NCBI GenBank assembly: GCA_036874045.1
Contig: CM072347.1
Span: 9,798,501 to 9,862,500, forward strand
Origin: Cymodocea nodosa
Taxonomy: Eukaryota; Streptophyta; Magnoliopsida; Alismatales; Cymodoceaceae
DNA length: 64,000 nucleotides
Direction of reading: 5' to 3'
Shown here piece by piece: positions 22,759 to 35,737 of this stretch. Position 1 is the first letter of the stretch, and each line of letters starts with the position of its first letter. The position numbers and the translations under genes were made by a program. The notes below the pieces were generated by a model. The model saw only the letters and a list, made by a program, of their open reading frames with translations. It was not told the origin of the DNA and made no database searches.

Positions 22759-23217
22759 ATATCTTTTGAATCGAGTACATTTTATGATAGGTAAGATTAC
22801 TAAAGTATGAATCTAGAATAGACTTTTGAAGTTTTTTATTTGAGATACAATTCTTTATTCTACTTGTCTTAATCATATTGAATTGGATTATGTTTTGATC
22901 CGTATGTAGTTGAAATTTATTCTAGAAATCATATTGGAAAATTCAAGATGTCAGATGTTGAAAAGAAGAAAAAATGATAATATAATTAACACCTATGTGA
23001 TGCTAATATATTTTGTATGTAATTTACATATGTTTTAAATATATTTGTAGGTTGAAAAGGAGAAAACAATGTTAAAACAGATTACTGAAAAATACAGAAT
23101 ATCTATATAGTAATCTAAATTATGTATTCTGAAGAAGAACGAAGTGAAGAATTAATTCTAGCACTTTAAAAAGACCAACTAGTTAGATCTTAGTTTGCTA
23201 AGGGACTAGCAAAATTT
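22759..23217 (+). repeat. Module of F-box element copy A, second part
   Basis: Continues the module after the Copia 1 insertion. It matches copy B (56931-57390, minus) base by base in long stretches, for example 'tagtttgctaagggactagc' just before the polypurine tract. The part up to about 23150 is also recognisable in the Copia relatives. It has no gene. Confidence 0.8.
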
Positions 23218-23231
23218 AAGTATGGGGGAAG
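23218..23231 (+). other. Polypurine tract before the LTR of F-box element copy A
   Basis: AAGTATGGGGGAAG directly precedes TGTTTAGAATG. Copy B has the same tract at 56917-56930 on the minus strand. Confidence 0.85.
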
Positions 23232-25226
23232 TGTTTAGAATGAAAAAGTGCATAATATTAAGGGATAAATGATGGTTAATTGCATAATATTTAGCTTATC
23301 ATATAAGAATTAAGCCATTATGTTATAATTGCACTATTATATGCTTTAATGAAAGAATCTGCATAATTTTAGGGAATTAATGTTAATTTAGTACATTTCT
23401 GAACTATCGGTGAATTGCAAGCTATGAAATTCTTAAGTATCCGAATTTTCTGTTATTTCAGAGAGTTATATTGCATGTACCAAACAGTTATGATTTTAAC
23501 AAAAGAAGAATATTTTATTATTTCTTGGAGTACATGTGTTGAAACCGTAATGCATGACTTAACTGGATTTTCGGTAAGTTATCTGTTAACTATCCGAAAT
23601 GCATCTAGGCATTGGATAGTTAGGTTCGTAAGTATCTGAAATATCTGAACTCCTTAAGTTAGAATTATGCACGTGTTGAATTTAAATGCTTTAGTATATC
23701 ACATGAGATGCACATTTGTAACTTGTTAAGTTAGCATAACTGTACGCATAGAGTTACATGAATACACACTAAGGTAACGCGTTATGTTAGCAACTTATTT
23801 CTTTATTGCACATGTTTTATAGTTAAATCAACGAAGTAAGTCCGTTGAGTTATCTGTAACTCCACAGACCATTTATTTTCTAATATGCCACTATAGCGGT
23901 TACAGAAACAGGACATTCGAAGGAAAACCATGATTGCATGTATCACGCAAGAATTCAGTCATGGAAAGAAGAAGAAATCACCATCATTGATATGAATGAA
24001 GGAAATCCAACCGATCATCTAAGCAGAAGTAGTTACTACGCAAGAAATATAAAAGAAGAGGAGAAAAATGAAGAAAGTGTGGTTGGCAATGTGTACAAAG
24101 GTGGAGGACCGCGCTAATTGCAGGTAGCATCGGAAGTTCCTTAAAGCTCCACACCACCACCAAAATCACCAACCATCGAAAGTCTGTGAGGATACTTTCC
24201 TGATGTCAGGTCGATTTTGAGCCAAACATGGTGCCTGACAACCATTGTGAGGAGTGATCGCGTCGCAGAAAGGGAAGCCATTTTCACCAAGCACCGACTC
24301 ATATCTCAAGAGATCGTAAAGCTTCTAGCCTTAGTTTCAGGTTGATGCCAGTATGTTGAAGAGGAGGTCATCTTACAATTCTGGATTTGCGATTCTATAA
24401 GGAGAGGAGGCAGGATTGTAAGTGATTAAGTTTTCAGTGGTGTAATCGCATCGCATGTAGTGACAGAAGTTTTTACTATCGATAGAGATTTTTACATTTC
24501 ACCTTTCACTCATCTTCATGAACATATCAAAACAAAAATACCAAAAACAACAACTTATCTGTGTTTACATTTAGTATTTAAGTGTTGTATTGTTTGTTTT
24601 GTTTCGTGATTAATGTTATCACTGTCAGTATTGTGAGTGTTTTATGTTTCTTTGATTTAGAAAATAGAAAATAGTTTTACAATTTACTGAAATTGATTTG
24701 TTCTAGATACTTAAAGATTTTAATGGTTACAGTTTGAAATATTTGAATGTTAGTGTTGCTTAATGATAAATCTAATATTAACTAGCATTAAAGAGCTTAA
24801 TTGATGTTATTTACAATCTGTGGAATTGCCCAATAGTTGGTCGAATTCCTCTATAAATAGCAATATTTAATTGGAAAGATAGGCTCATGGAGTTAACTTA
24901 AGTCCACGAGGTTAGTCCATTGAGTTAGCCATAACTCTACGAACTAGGTCCATTGTGTTAACTGTAACTCAACGAAGTGCTTACTGAACACATAAATTCC
25001 AATATTAAAACTAGAACAGTACACAATTTTTACTCAATCTCTATGGGATCGACCTGTACTTGCACACAAATACAATAAACACTGTGTACTTGTAGTTAAA
25101 ATACAAATTGGAATTAATATCTAATTTTTGTGAAAGGTTGTTAGTTTACTTCTAAAAGTAATTATTGATATAAGCCTAAAGACAAATTAAATAAGTAAAA
25201 ATAGAAGTTAACGAACCCAATAGACA
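23232..25226 (+). repeat. Family-A Gypsy LTR, 3' LTR of F-box element copy A
   Basis: It starts TGTTTAGAATGAAAAAGTGC and is about 2.0 kb long. The 3' boundary is uncertain. A tRNA-Asp-like string 'tagcgccattgccgagg' follows at 25234-25250, whereas the solo LTRs of the family end slightly further on with AAACA. U3 carries inverted repeats, CACGTG-like boxes and part of a block shared with Copia LTRs. Confidence 0.82.
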
Positions 25227-25274
25227 AGTTTTCTAGCGCCATTGCCGAGGACCAATTGTCTGATCTAACCTTTC

Positions 25275-25398
25275 ACATCAATACAAGCATGTTAGAAAAT
25301 AAATGGTCTATGGAGTTAGTGTAACTCAATGGACTTACTTTGTTGATTTAACTAAAACACATGTGTAGTAAAGAAATACTTATAAACTTATAACGCTA
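25275..25398 (-). mobile_element. Small fragment of a family-A Gypsy LTR
   Basis: About 125 bases match, in inverse orientation, the LTR part at roughly 23790-23895 (stretch with 'ccattgagttacac' and 'gttaaatcaacaaagtaag' on the minus strand). It is bounded on the right by the LTR at 25399. Confidence 0.65.
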
Positions 25399-26538
25399 TA
25401 TTAGGAATTTTGTTTTGATGATAAATGCTTTATTAACATTTTTTAATAAGTCAAAATAATATTTTCTAAGTATAATAGTTACATAATTAAATGTTGACAA
25501 GTTATTGGAAAGTTTCATTTAAAATTTTGGGTAGTTAGATTTTCAGACGATTAAACTTTCAGATAGTTAACATTTCGATTTAATCGAAGAGTTATGTTAA
25601 AAACTCATATAGTTAAGTTATCTACACGTATGTTTTTAATGTTTTAAGTTGTCACGTGTTTTCCATGTGTGTTCAGTAATGAAAATCGAAGAGTTCGAAA
25701 ACTATTCGAGTTTTATAAAATGACTAATGAACAGATAAGTTTTCTTTTTTTAGTCACGTGTTTTGTAGGTGCAAAAACTCGAAGAGTTACAGATAAGTGT
25801 TTGACTAAAGTAGTGACTTAGAAGATATTCTACAAATCTCCAAGAAGATAAAGTTTTGGTGAATTTACGAGTGAAAAACATGGAGCTTCAAAAAGATAAT
25901 GGAGAGTGGAAATTTCAAAATGATAGTAGACATAGTGGAAATTGAAAAAGATAATGGAAATCGTGGATAATTTGAATTTGAAATTAGTACATGGATTATG
26001 GATGAAGTGGATGAACATGTTGAACATGAAGTCAGAGTTCAACTACTAAAAATAGAGAGTATGAGCTACATTATGATCATCCCAATCCCAATCCCCAATC
26101 ACAAACTAAAAGATCAAGTTTGAATATTCATATCTAGAAAAATTCTCCAACATTAGAAGAAGTTCAGAATTCTAAGAAATTTCAGAAAAGGAGCTGCAAA
26201 CGCAAGAAGTCTAGAAGTTCGACAATTGGAGAAGAGATACAAAAGTTAAGTAAAAAAAAAGGAAAAAGGAGCTACGTGCATAAAAATCAGGTTTTATACA
26301 ATTCGAAATTAGCTTTGAATAAGGACTTCATTTTCTATTTGAATTGTATATCAAACATTATTGTATCAAAACTAACAAGAAGGGAATTGAACTGAAAAGA
26401 TATTGTAAATTCTTTCTTTAAAGTTTATAAAGAATAGAATTTTATTTACGAGTGTTTTGTGCTCTTGTTTTATCTACTAGTAATTTTTAATTACTAAAGA
26501 CATAATTCACCCTCCTCTTGTGATACAACGATCCTACA
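25399..26538 (+). mobile_element. Copia-type LTR, family C
   Basis: About 1.14 kb, from a TGTTAGG-like start (here TATTAGG) to CGATCCTACA. It matches the inverse of 1-1012. It contains CACGTG boxes and repeated 'gaagagtt' motifs, and the U5 end 'aattcaccctcctcttgtg' typical of Copia LTRs. No matching target duplication is visible, so it may be truncated or rearranged. A fragment of the same family is at 49219-49548. Confidence 0.72.
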
Positions 26539-27820
26539 GGTTTCTTCAATGGTTCTAAAAGTCTTATTATAAACTCTATAGGCTTTACTTCTAGTAGAGT
26601 AACCTACAAAAATTCCTTTATCCGCTTTGGCTTGAAATTTATCCCATTTATCCTTAGTGTTAAGGATAAAACACTTATAGTCAAATAGTTTCATATAGGA
26701 AATTTTTGGAACCCTATCAAACATAATTTCAAAAGGAGTTTTATTAACAAGAGGTCTTAGGTGACTTTTGTTAATAACATAACAAGTTGTATTCACTACT
26801 TCAACTCAAAGATTTTGGGGTAAATTATGTTCATTTAACATAGTTCTGGCCTTTTCTTGAAGTGATCGATTCTTTCTCTCAACAACACCATTTTGAAAAG
26901 GTGCTCTTGAAAAAGAATATTTGTGATCAATGCCATGATCTTTATAGTAATTATCCATTTGATCATTTTCAAATTCTGTACCATGATCACTCCTAAGTTT
27001 TTGAACAGAGACATTATGTTCATTTTGAACAAGATTGCAATACATTTTAAATGTTTCAAAAACTTCTGTCTTAGTTGCTAGAAAATATACTCAAGTGTAT
27101 CTAGAGAAGTCATCTACTAAAACAAATACATACCATTTACCACCAAGACTCATGATTCTTGTTGGTCCAAATAAATCTATATGTATAAGTTGTAAGACTC
27201 TCTTACTTGATATACCAGTTTTGGATTTAAAAGAGTTTTTATGAAGTTTGCCTAACTCACATGCATCACACATTAAATCCTTTGAGTATTTAATCTTAAG
27301 TAAACCACTCACTAAATTTTTTCTAGACAATTTATGCAACAATTTCATATTTATATGTCTAATCCTTCTATGCCAAAGATATGCATCACTAGTTTTAGCT
27401 AGCAAACATGAATTTAAATCAACTACACTAGAAAGTAATGATAAAATACATATAGAACATTTTCTTTTAGCAATAAACTTAAGTTCATCTGTAATTTTAT
27501 CAATAATTTTGCATACATTATCTTCAAACAATATATAGTATCCATTATCAATTAGTTTTATAACACTCAGCAAATTAAATCCTAAGTTTTTTACATACAG
27601 TACATTCGAAATAACATAAGTAGGAGTTATTTAAACATTACCCATACTTATGATTTTATCTTTGCTTTTGTTTCCAAATATTACACTTCCTTTCTTAGTA
27701 TTTGTAAAATTCTTTAGTACGCTTTTCTGTCCGGTCATGTGACTTGATGCTCAATGTCTTTAAGAAGAACTATTTATTAGCATCCAATGTCTTTGAGGAC
27801 CAAGTTCAATAAAAGCAATA
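26539..27820 (-). mobile_element. Copia-1-like protease/integrase remnant, left arm of a palindrome
   Basis: On the minus strand it shows GAG-pre-integrase (YLWHRRIRHINMKLLHKLSR), DLFGPTRIMSLGGKWYVFVL and VVERKNRSLQEKARTML, then the region after the integrase core. It is the same family as Copia 1 but closer to the plus-strand copy at 27922 onward. In a 310-base sample the two arms differ at about 18 sites, near 94% identity. It is broken in several places and bounded on the left by the family-C LTR. Confidence 0.88.
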
Positions 27821-27921
27821 ATTCTATAAGTAAGTATGAAGCTAATGATAAATCAATAGCACTTACAACCAATAAAAATATAAATGATAATGTTAGATTG
27901 TTTTCAAACAAAAAGAAGAAG
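27821..27921. other. Spacer at the centre of the palindrome
   Basis: About 100 AT-rich bases separate the two arms. Arm sequence next to it reads 'gaccaagttcaataaaagc' on the left and the matching inverse 'gcttttaatgaacttggtc' on the right. It has no gene. Confidence 0.7.
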
Positions 27922-30900
27922 TATGCTTTTAATGAACTTGGTCCTTAAAGACATTGGATACCAAGAAATAGTTCTTCTTAATTTGTTTTGTAGGAGGAAA
28001 CAACATCAAAATGGATTTTAGATAGTGGAGCATCAAGTCACATGATCGAACAAAAAAGCCTACTAAAAAATTTTACATATACCAAGAGAGTAAGTGTAAT
28101 ATTTGGAAACAAAAGCAAGGATAAAATCATAGGTATGAACAATGTTCAAATAACTCCTACTTGTGTTATTTCGAATGTATAATATGTAGAAAACCTAGGA
28201 TTTTGCTGAGTGTTATAAAACTAATTGATAATGGATACTATGTATTGTTTGAAGATAATGTATGCAAAATAATTGATAAAATTACAAATGAACTTAAGTT
28301 TATTGCTAAAAGAAAATGCTCTGTATGTATTTTATCTTTACCTTTTGGTGTAGTTGATTTAAACTCATGTTTGCTTGCTGAAACTAGTGATGCATACCTT
28401 TGGCATAGAAGGATTGGACATATAAATATGAAACTATCACATAAATTATCTAAACAAAATTTGGTGAGAGGTTTACCAAAAATTAAATACTCAAAGTAAT
28501 TCATATGTGATGCATGTGAGTTAGGTAAACTTCATAAAAACTCTTTTAACTCCAAAGCTGATATATCAAGCAAGAGAGTCTTAGAACTTATACATATGGA
28601 TCTATTTAGACCAACAAGTATCATGAGTCTTGGTGGTAAACAGTATGTATCTATTTTAATAGATGACTTCTCTAGATACACTTGGGTATATTTTCTAGCA
28701 ACTAAAACAGAAGTTTTTGAAACGTTTAAAATGTATTGCAATCTTGTTCAACATGAACAAAGTGTCTCTGTTCAAAAACTTAGGAGTGATCATGGTATTG
28801 AATTTGAAAATGATCAAATGGTTAGTTACTATATAGATCATGGCATTGATCATAGATATTCTTTTCCAAGAGCACCTTCTCAAAATGATGTTGTTGAGAG
28901 AAAGAATCAATCACTTTAGGAAATGGCTAGAACTATGTTAAATGAACATAATTTACCTCAAAATCTTTGGGTTGAAGTAGTGAATACAGCTTGTTATATT
29001 ATTAACAAAAGTCACTTAAGACCTCTTGTTAATAAAACTCCTTTTGAGATTATGTATGATAAGGTTCCAAAAATTTCCTATATAAAACCATTTGGCTGTA
29101 AGTGTTTTATTCTTAACACTAAGGATAAAAGGGATAAATTTCAAGTCAAAGCGGATGAAGGAATTTTTGTAGGTTACTCTACTAGAAGTAAAGCTTATAG
29201 AGTTTATAATAAGACTTCTAGAACCATTGACAAAACCCTTCATGTGAGCTTCAATGAAAATTCATTCAGAGAATCAAAATCTAAAGCTGATAATGATGAT
29301 ATGATCAATTTCCCAAAAGAATTAGAGATCAATAGAGAGATTGAAGATTTATCTAAGAAAATTAAAAATATGAACTTAAATGATCAAACTAACGATCAAA
29401 GTGATGTGCCTTCAAATGTTTATGAGAATATTGAGGAAAATCATAGAAATTGGTGTTATTCTTCATCACATCCCATCACTCAAGTCATTGGTAATATTAA
29501 TGAGGAAGTTAAAACTAGAGCTTCAAGAAATTTAAATAGTATGTGTATGTTTGTTTCTATGGTGGAACCAAAGAATATAGAAGAAGCATTATCTGATGAA
29601 AATTGGATAGTGGCAATGCAAGATGAACTAAATCGATTCATTAGAAATGATGTTGGGCAATTAGTTTCACCACTAGAAAATCAGTCCATAATAGGTACAA
29701 AGTGGATCTTTAGAAATAAAACTAATGAGACTGGTCAAGTTATAAGAAACAAAACTAGATTAGTTGCACAAGGGTATACATAGGAAGGACTTGATTATGA
29801 TGAAACATTTGCTCTTGTGGCTAGGTTAGAAAGTATTAGAATATAATTGGCCTATGCTTGTTATATAGATTTTAAACTATGTCAAATAGATGTTAATAGT
29901 GCATTTCTAAATGGTTTAATTAATGAAGAAGTTTATGTAAAACAACCACTTGGATTTGAAGATATTAATAATCTTGACTATATGTATATAAACTAAAGAA
30001 AGTTTTATATGGTTTGAAGCAAGCGCCTAAATCGTGGTATGAAAGATTATCTACTTTTCTTGTAGAATAAGGATATATCATGGGAAAGTAGACTATACTC
30101 TATTTATCAAAAAAGATGATAAAGATCAAATTGTTGTTCAAATATATGTGGATGATATAATCTTTGGAGCAACTTTTGATAAATTGATAAAAATATTTTC
30201 TGAAGAGATGACTAGTCAGTTTAAAATGAGTATGATAGGAGAACTTTCATATTTTCTAGGATTTCAAATTAAGCAAATGGATAAAGGTATATTTTTAAAT
30301 CAGGAAAAATATGCAATTGAAATGCTTAAGAAATTTAATTTTAATGATACAATGATTTGAAGAACTCCTATGAGTACTTCTTTAAAGTTAGATATTAATG
30401 ACATAGAAAATCAATAGATCAAAGAAAATATAGAAGTATGATTGGTTCTTTACTTTATTTGACAACTAGTAGACCTAATATCATGTTTGCTGTGTGTGCT
30501 TGTGCTAGATTCCAATCTAATCCTAAAGAATCACACTCAATTGTTGTTAAAATAATATTTAGATATATACAAGGAACTAAAAATTTCAAACTATATTATT
30601 CTAAGGATAGTTCAATAGATCTTATAGGATATACCGATGCTAATTACACAGGATCTAAATCTAATAGAAAGAGTACGAGTGGCACATGTCAATTATTGGG
30701 AAATAATTTGGTGTCATAGTTTAGTAAAAAGCAAAACTGTGTAACACTTTTAACCACTGAAGCTGAATTGTTGCTGCTGCATTGTGTTGCACTCAGATTC
30801 TATGGATAAGGCAAACTTTAGAAGATTTTGGATTATCTTATGATACAACTAAGATTTATTGTGACAATAGTTCTATAATAAATGTTTCCAAAAATCCTGT

Positions 30901-31112
30901 ATTACATTCTAGAGCAAAGCATATAGAGGTTAGACATCATTTTCTAAGAGATAACGTAATTAAAGGAAAAATTAAATTAGGATTTGTGTCTAGTAAAAAT
31001 CAATTAGCTGATATATTTACAAAACCTCTAGATGAAAATACATTTTGCAACATAAGACTAAATTTAGGTATTTGTAGGCTATGTGATGTATAAAATGCTT
31101 AAACTCCACAAA

Positions 31113-32220
31113 AGATAAATATTGTTGATGATATTGTTTACCTTATAGATATTATATATTTATCATAAATATCTATGTAATATCTAAATTGCTGCATAAG
31201 ATACTATGTATTTACGATAAAAATATTGTAGTATCTTATTGATTTTACTTAGTTTTCTAAGTTTAATGGTTTTTAAAATTTTAAGTGGAAATGTCAATGA
31301 AAAACATTAAATTCCTTTGAAATCCTGAAATTTTGATTAAGTGTTTTCTTTGGATCAATGAAAGTGCATATGATCAAAAATGAGTTTGACATGATTGATT
31401 AAACTTGTAGAATAATTTGTGTAAATCATATTAAGCTACTGATCAAAAGTATGAGCTTATTGAAATTGATTCATATTTTCAGTAAAATCATAGAAGTAAA
31501 AATTGTATGAGATTTGTGCTTTATTGCATCTATATTAATGAAATACATATATATTGTGCTTAAAATAAAAAGTGCTTACAAAGTGAAAATCTTTGAGAGT
31601 TTATTGATCAGTTTGATCACGAGCCTCTTGTACTTGAGCAAATAGGTATGTAAGGATTGTTGTCTTGAAAAAGGATTCTTTAAATTTGGCAACCTAAGGT
31701 CCTGATCAGACCTGGAATTGTTGACTGAAAGCTTATTACACGAGTACATTAGAAAGCTCTTGTATGATTCAAGCTTTTCAAACTAACTTTTAAAGAAAAT
31801 TATCAATATTTAATGTTTTGAAAAGTTAAAAGTTGTTTCATTAAATATAGATATCTTTGAATCGAATATAGTTTCTAGCAATATGACTACTGATTTGTTG
31901 AATCTAAACAAGTACTTTTGAAAATGTCTATTTGAGATACATTTCTTTATTCTCCTTGTGTTAATCATGTTAAGTTTAAAGTTATGTTTTGATTCATATA
32001 TAGTTGGAGTTGATTCTGGAAATCATTCTTGATGAATTCAGGATACTAGAAATTTCTAAAAAGAAAAATTTAAAGTATAGTTATAAGTAACACCTACTTT
32101 ATACAAGTATATTTTGTATGTTATTGAATATATTTGAAGTATATTTGTAGGGGGAGGATTTACAATGTCCAAAATAGATTAATATCATTCAAATTATAAA
32201 CCTTAGTTAATCTAAGTTTT
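31113..32220 (+). repeat. Non-coding module in the Copia-1-like remnant
   Basis: Third and plus-strand copy of the module between pol and ORF3. It keeps 'ttgattaaacttgtagaata', 'aggtatgtaaggattgttg' and 'ctcttgtatgattcaagc'. It is useful for comparing Copia and Gypsy versions because it is independent of the young Copia 1. Confidence 0.8.
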
Positions 32221-32663
32221 ATCCTCTTAAGATCTTGATGAAACAATTTCATAGACAAACAAACTATTTTAGGTTCATAAAAAGAATATTAGAATAGTTT
32301 ACAATGTTCTCAAGATAATGTTTATATCTATTACTTACAGCTTGTATGTTGTTTTCAAAACTTGCTTTTTTAGTCAAAGTATACTAATTAAACGTTTTGT
32401 TATGTAAGGTAATGTGTAAAACTACCTCTTGACAGCATTTTACTCGTTAGGTTAGGTAACTCAATGAGTTACGCTTAAATTTTCCAGGTACTTTGATTGA
32501 ATAAACTTTATTTAATATTCATTTAAAACTCAAACTTGATTAATAGACTCGTTAAGTTATGCTACTAAAACCCTATTTAAACACTTATTACACTAGAACT
32601 TAGGTTATCTCATAACATCTTTCTAAAAATCTTTCCCGCTTGTTCCTGTAACAACCTACGACG

Positions 32664-33480
32664 ATGTATTCAAAGTTTTACAAAGGACGTGGCAGAGGCA
32701 AAGGAAGAGGTAGAGGAAATGCAAAAGGCAAAGAAATAGATATAGATGAAGTTCCTCATACATGGTTTAAGAAGATTTTTCAAGTAGACAAAAGGTTAGC
32801 TCAAATATATTGTGACTATTTCTTTTCTGAAGAAATACTTGATGAAGTTAGACAAAAACGTCAAAATATAGCTAATAGAATACAATACATGGGCATAAGA
32901 AGTAAATTTGACAAAGAATATCATATGAAATGTGTTGAAATAGTATTTTTGGAATAATATGCTAAATACTTGGAAAAAGGAGTAGGTTCTTCAAATAGAA
33001 TTCCTCAAACCCCTATCAATGAAACCTGACTACTAACATTTGAGGAAGAATATGAATCTGCAATGCCTACACCTTTATTTTCAAAGGAAAAACAAACAAA
33101 TATTGCTATTGATCAGAGAAAAGTTGAAAGTTTTCGAAAGGCAATAGCTATAGAAAGTGTCTTGGAAGAATTGAAATAGAAAAATTTTATGGAACAAATG
33201 CATAAGAAAATAGCAATAATTCAACAGGAAGAATAGTTGACTTGTTACAAGAGACAAAGAGTTAGAAAAATTATTTCTAAGGAAACAAATTTCATTGAAA
33301 AGGATAAATTAGATGAAGATTCATTTCCAAAGGGCAATGTATATCTAGACATTGTACCTTTCAATGCATTTGATAAGCTCATTAGTTCCGAATATACTAA
33401 AATTGATGATGATGATGAAACTGTATTATCTTTTTCTAGAAAACTTGAAAAGCGCTCAAAGCAATAAATTAGTTCAAGTT
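32664..33480 (+). mobile_element. ORF3 remnant of the Copia-1-like element
   Basis: It starts MYSKFYKGRGRGKGRGRGN and continues with VPHTWFKKIFQVDKRLAQI and IQYMGIRSKFDKEYHMKCVE, clearly the same family as the Copia 1 ORF3 at 12998-15096. It is broken and cut at about 33518 by LTR sequence. The retained basic start and WFKKIF block mark the conserved N-terminal part of this frame. Confidence 0.75.
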
Positions 33481-33656
33481 TTTCTATAATATCAAGCCTT
33501 GATGATAAGGTAATTTTCACTCAATTTTCTTCTATCTGAGAGTTTTTCCCTGGAAAGGTGTTTTGATCCTTGAAAATATATTTCATTTGGTATGCAGCGA
33601 TCATTGATCAATGAGAATTCTATGCCTTTTATATTGTATATTCACTTCATGTATAT

Positions 33657-35737
33657 TGTTTGTATTTTCCTAGCACTACACTAGAAAAACTTGGATTTGT
33701 TACTTCTATTTTTACTTAGTTAATTTATCTTTATGCTTATTCTTTCTTTTAGAAGTAAACAAACAACCTTTAATACAATTTAGATATTAATTCCAATTTG
33801 TACTTTAACCACAAGTGCACAGTGTCTATTGTATCAATGTGCAAGTACAGGTCAATCCCACAGGGAATTGCTGAAGAACTTGATAAAAATTACAATAAGC
33901 GCTCTATTGAATTACAGTTAACTCAACGAACTAACCTCGTGGACTTAAGTTAACTCTACGAGCATGTCTTTTCTTTTTAATACTGCTATTTACAAAGGAA
34001 TTCGGCCAACCATTGGGCGATTCCATAGATTGTAAATAACATCAATTAAGCTCTTTAATGTTAGTTAACATTGGATTTATCATTAAGCAATACTAACATT
34101 CAGATAATTTAAACAGTAACCATTAAAATCTTTAAGTCTTTTGAACGAACCAATTTGAGTAAACTGTAAAACTAAAATAAACATAAAACAATCACAACAC
34201 TAACAAAGATAACATTAATCACAATACAACACAAACAATACAACACTCAAATACAACATACAAACATAGATAAATTGTTTTTGGTCTTTTTGTTTTAATA
34301 GGAAGATGGAAATGGGCGAAAGGTGAAATGTAAAGTAATCTCACTTGACAGTAAATACTTCCGACACTACTTGCAACGTGATTACACCATTGAAAATTAA
34401 ACCACTTACAATTCTATCTCCTCTCCCTATAGAATCGCGAGTCTAGGATTGCAAGATGATCTCCTCTTCAGCATACAGGCATCAACCCGAAGCCAAGGCT
34501 AAAAGCTTTACGATCTCCTAAAATATGAGTCGGCGCTTGGTGAAAATGGCTTCCCTTCCCGCGACGCGATCACTCCTCACAATGGTTGTCAAGCACTGTG
34601 TTTGGCTCGGAATCGACCCGACATTAGGCAAGTATCCTCACAGACCTCCGATGGTTGGTGATTATGGTGGTGATGATGATGGTTGGTGTGGAACTTCAGA
34701 GAATTGTGACACTCATCCTCCTCTACACACACTGTCTGCCCATCGATCACACCCTTCTTCTTTTTTCTTCTTTTCTTTTATATTTCTTCAATAGTAACTA
34801 CTTTTGCTCAAATGGTCGGTTGGATTTCCTTCATTTATATCAATGGCGATGATTTCTTTCCCTGCGCGATATGTGCAAACGTGATTTTTTCTCTTCCAAC
34901 TGTTTGATCCTGCAACCGCTACAGTGGCATATTAGAAAATATATAGTCCGTGGAGTTACAGATAACTTAACAGACTTTCTTCATTGATTAAATTATAAAA
35001 CACGTGCATAAATTTAACTATCCAATGCTCAGGTGCATTTCGGATACTTATAAACTTAACTATCTGATATATAACTTAAGTAAATCTACCAGATCTCGAC
35101 ACGTGTTAGCAGTAGTTAAATCATAAAATAACATTTCGAAGAGTTACGGAGCTAACTATCCGATGCTCAGATGCATTTCAGATAGTTAAAGATAACTCAC
35201 CGAAAATCCACTTAAGTCACTTTCCTAGAACATGACACGTGTCTTCAGCTATTTTATAAATAAAAAGAGATTTCAAAGAGTTACAGGGCTAACTATCTAA
35301 TGCCCAGCTGCAATTTAAGATAGTTATAGATAACTCACCGAAAGTTCACTTAAGTCATTCATTATGGTTTCGACACGTGTACTTTAGGAAATAATAAAAT
35401 ATTCTCTCAAAACATAACTGTTTGGCAATTTAAACATAACTATCTGATACATGTTTGATCTGTTAAACATAACTGTCCGAATATGTTCGGTATGTTAAAC
35501 ATAACTGTCTGAAATATCAGAAAATTTGGATACTTAAGAATTTCACAGCCTGCAACTTATCGATAGTTTAGAAATGTACTAAATTAACATTAATTCCCCA
35601 AATTAAGTAGATTCTTCAATTAAAGCATATAACAGTGCAATTATAACATAATGGCTTAATGCTTATATGATAAGCTAAATATTATGCAATTAACCATCAT
35701 TTAACCGTTAATAATATGCACTTTTTCATTCTAAACA
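33657..35737 (-). mobile_element. Solo LTR of Gypsy family A
   Basis: 2081 bp. On the minus strand it runs from TGTTTAGAATGAAAAAGTGC to ACAAACA. It is flanked by TATAT at 33652-33656 and 35738-35742. The uninterrupted target is the Copia LTR sequence 'catgtatatcctccac'. U3 (about 35000-35400) has repeated units of roughly 130 bases with hairpin motifs and ACACGTGT. The frames at 34525-34852 are shadows of LTR sequence. Confidence 0.92.

Larger units (their letters stand above)
7360..25226 (+). mobile_element. F-box-carrying Gypsy-type element, copy A, interrupted by Copia 1
   Basis: In order on the plus strand: a leader with TCAACGNN...CGTTGAGTT inverted repeats (7360-7555), a gag remnant (7557-7946), an F-box gene (8169-9304), A-rich and non-coding sequence, a 'ttgaggacaatgc...' purine-rich motif near 9776-9814, a roughly 1.2-kb module, a polypurine tract (23218-23231) and a family-A LTR (23232-25226). 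The module is cut at 10655 by Copia 1 and resumes at 22759. The 5' LTR and most of gag are missing and pol is absent. Copy B (54935-62056) has the same order in inverse orientation. I infer a non-autonomous Gypsy derivative that gained an F-box gene. It is old and broken. Confidence 0.8.
27922..33518 (+). mobile_element. Copia-1-like element remnant: protease to RNase H, module and ORF3
   Basis: Plus-strand remnant without LTRs of its own at the 5' side. In order: protease (WILDSGASSHMI-type, about 28010), integrase (LWHRRIGHINMKLSHKLSK; DLFRPTSIMSLGGKQYV), RT (MDDIIFGATFDKL) and RNase H (GYTDANYTGSKSNRKSTSGT) up to 31093. The non-coding module follows (31113-32220), with TAGGGGGAGGA near 32148-32158, then the ORF3 relative. 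The remnant is heavily broken, with well over ten lesions, and is clearly older than Copia 1. Its first 1.3 kb is the right arm of the palindrome. Confidence 0.9.

Noticed and set aside
23415-23639. 74-codon frame in the LTR of F-box element copy A
   Set aside because: Hydrophobic low-complexity translation of U3 sequence, not kept in the other LTR copies.
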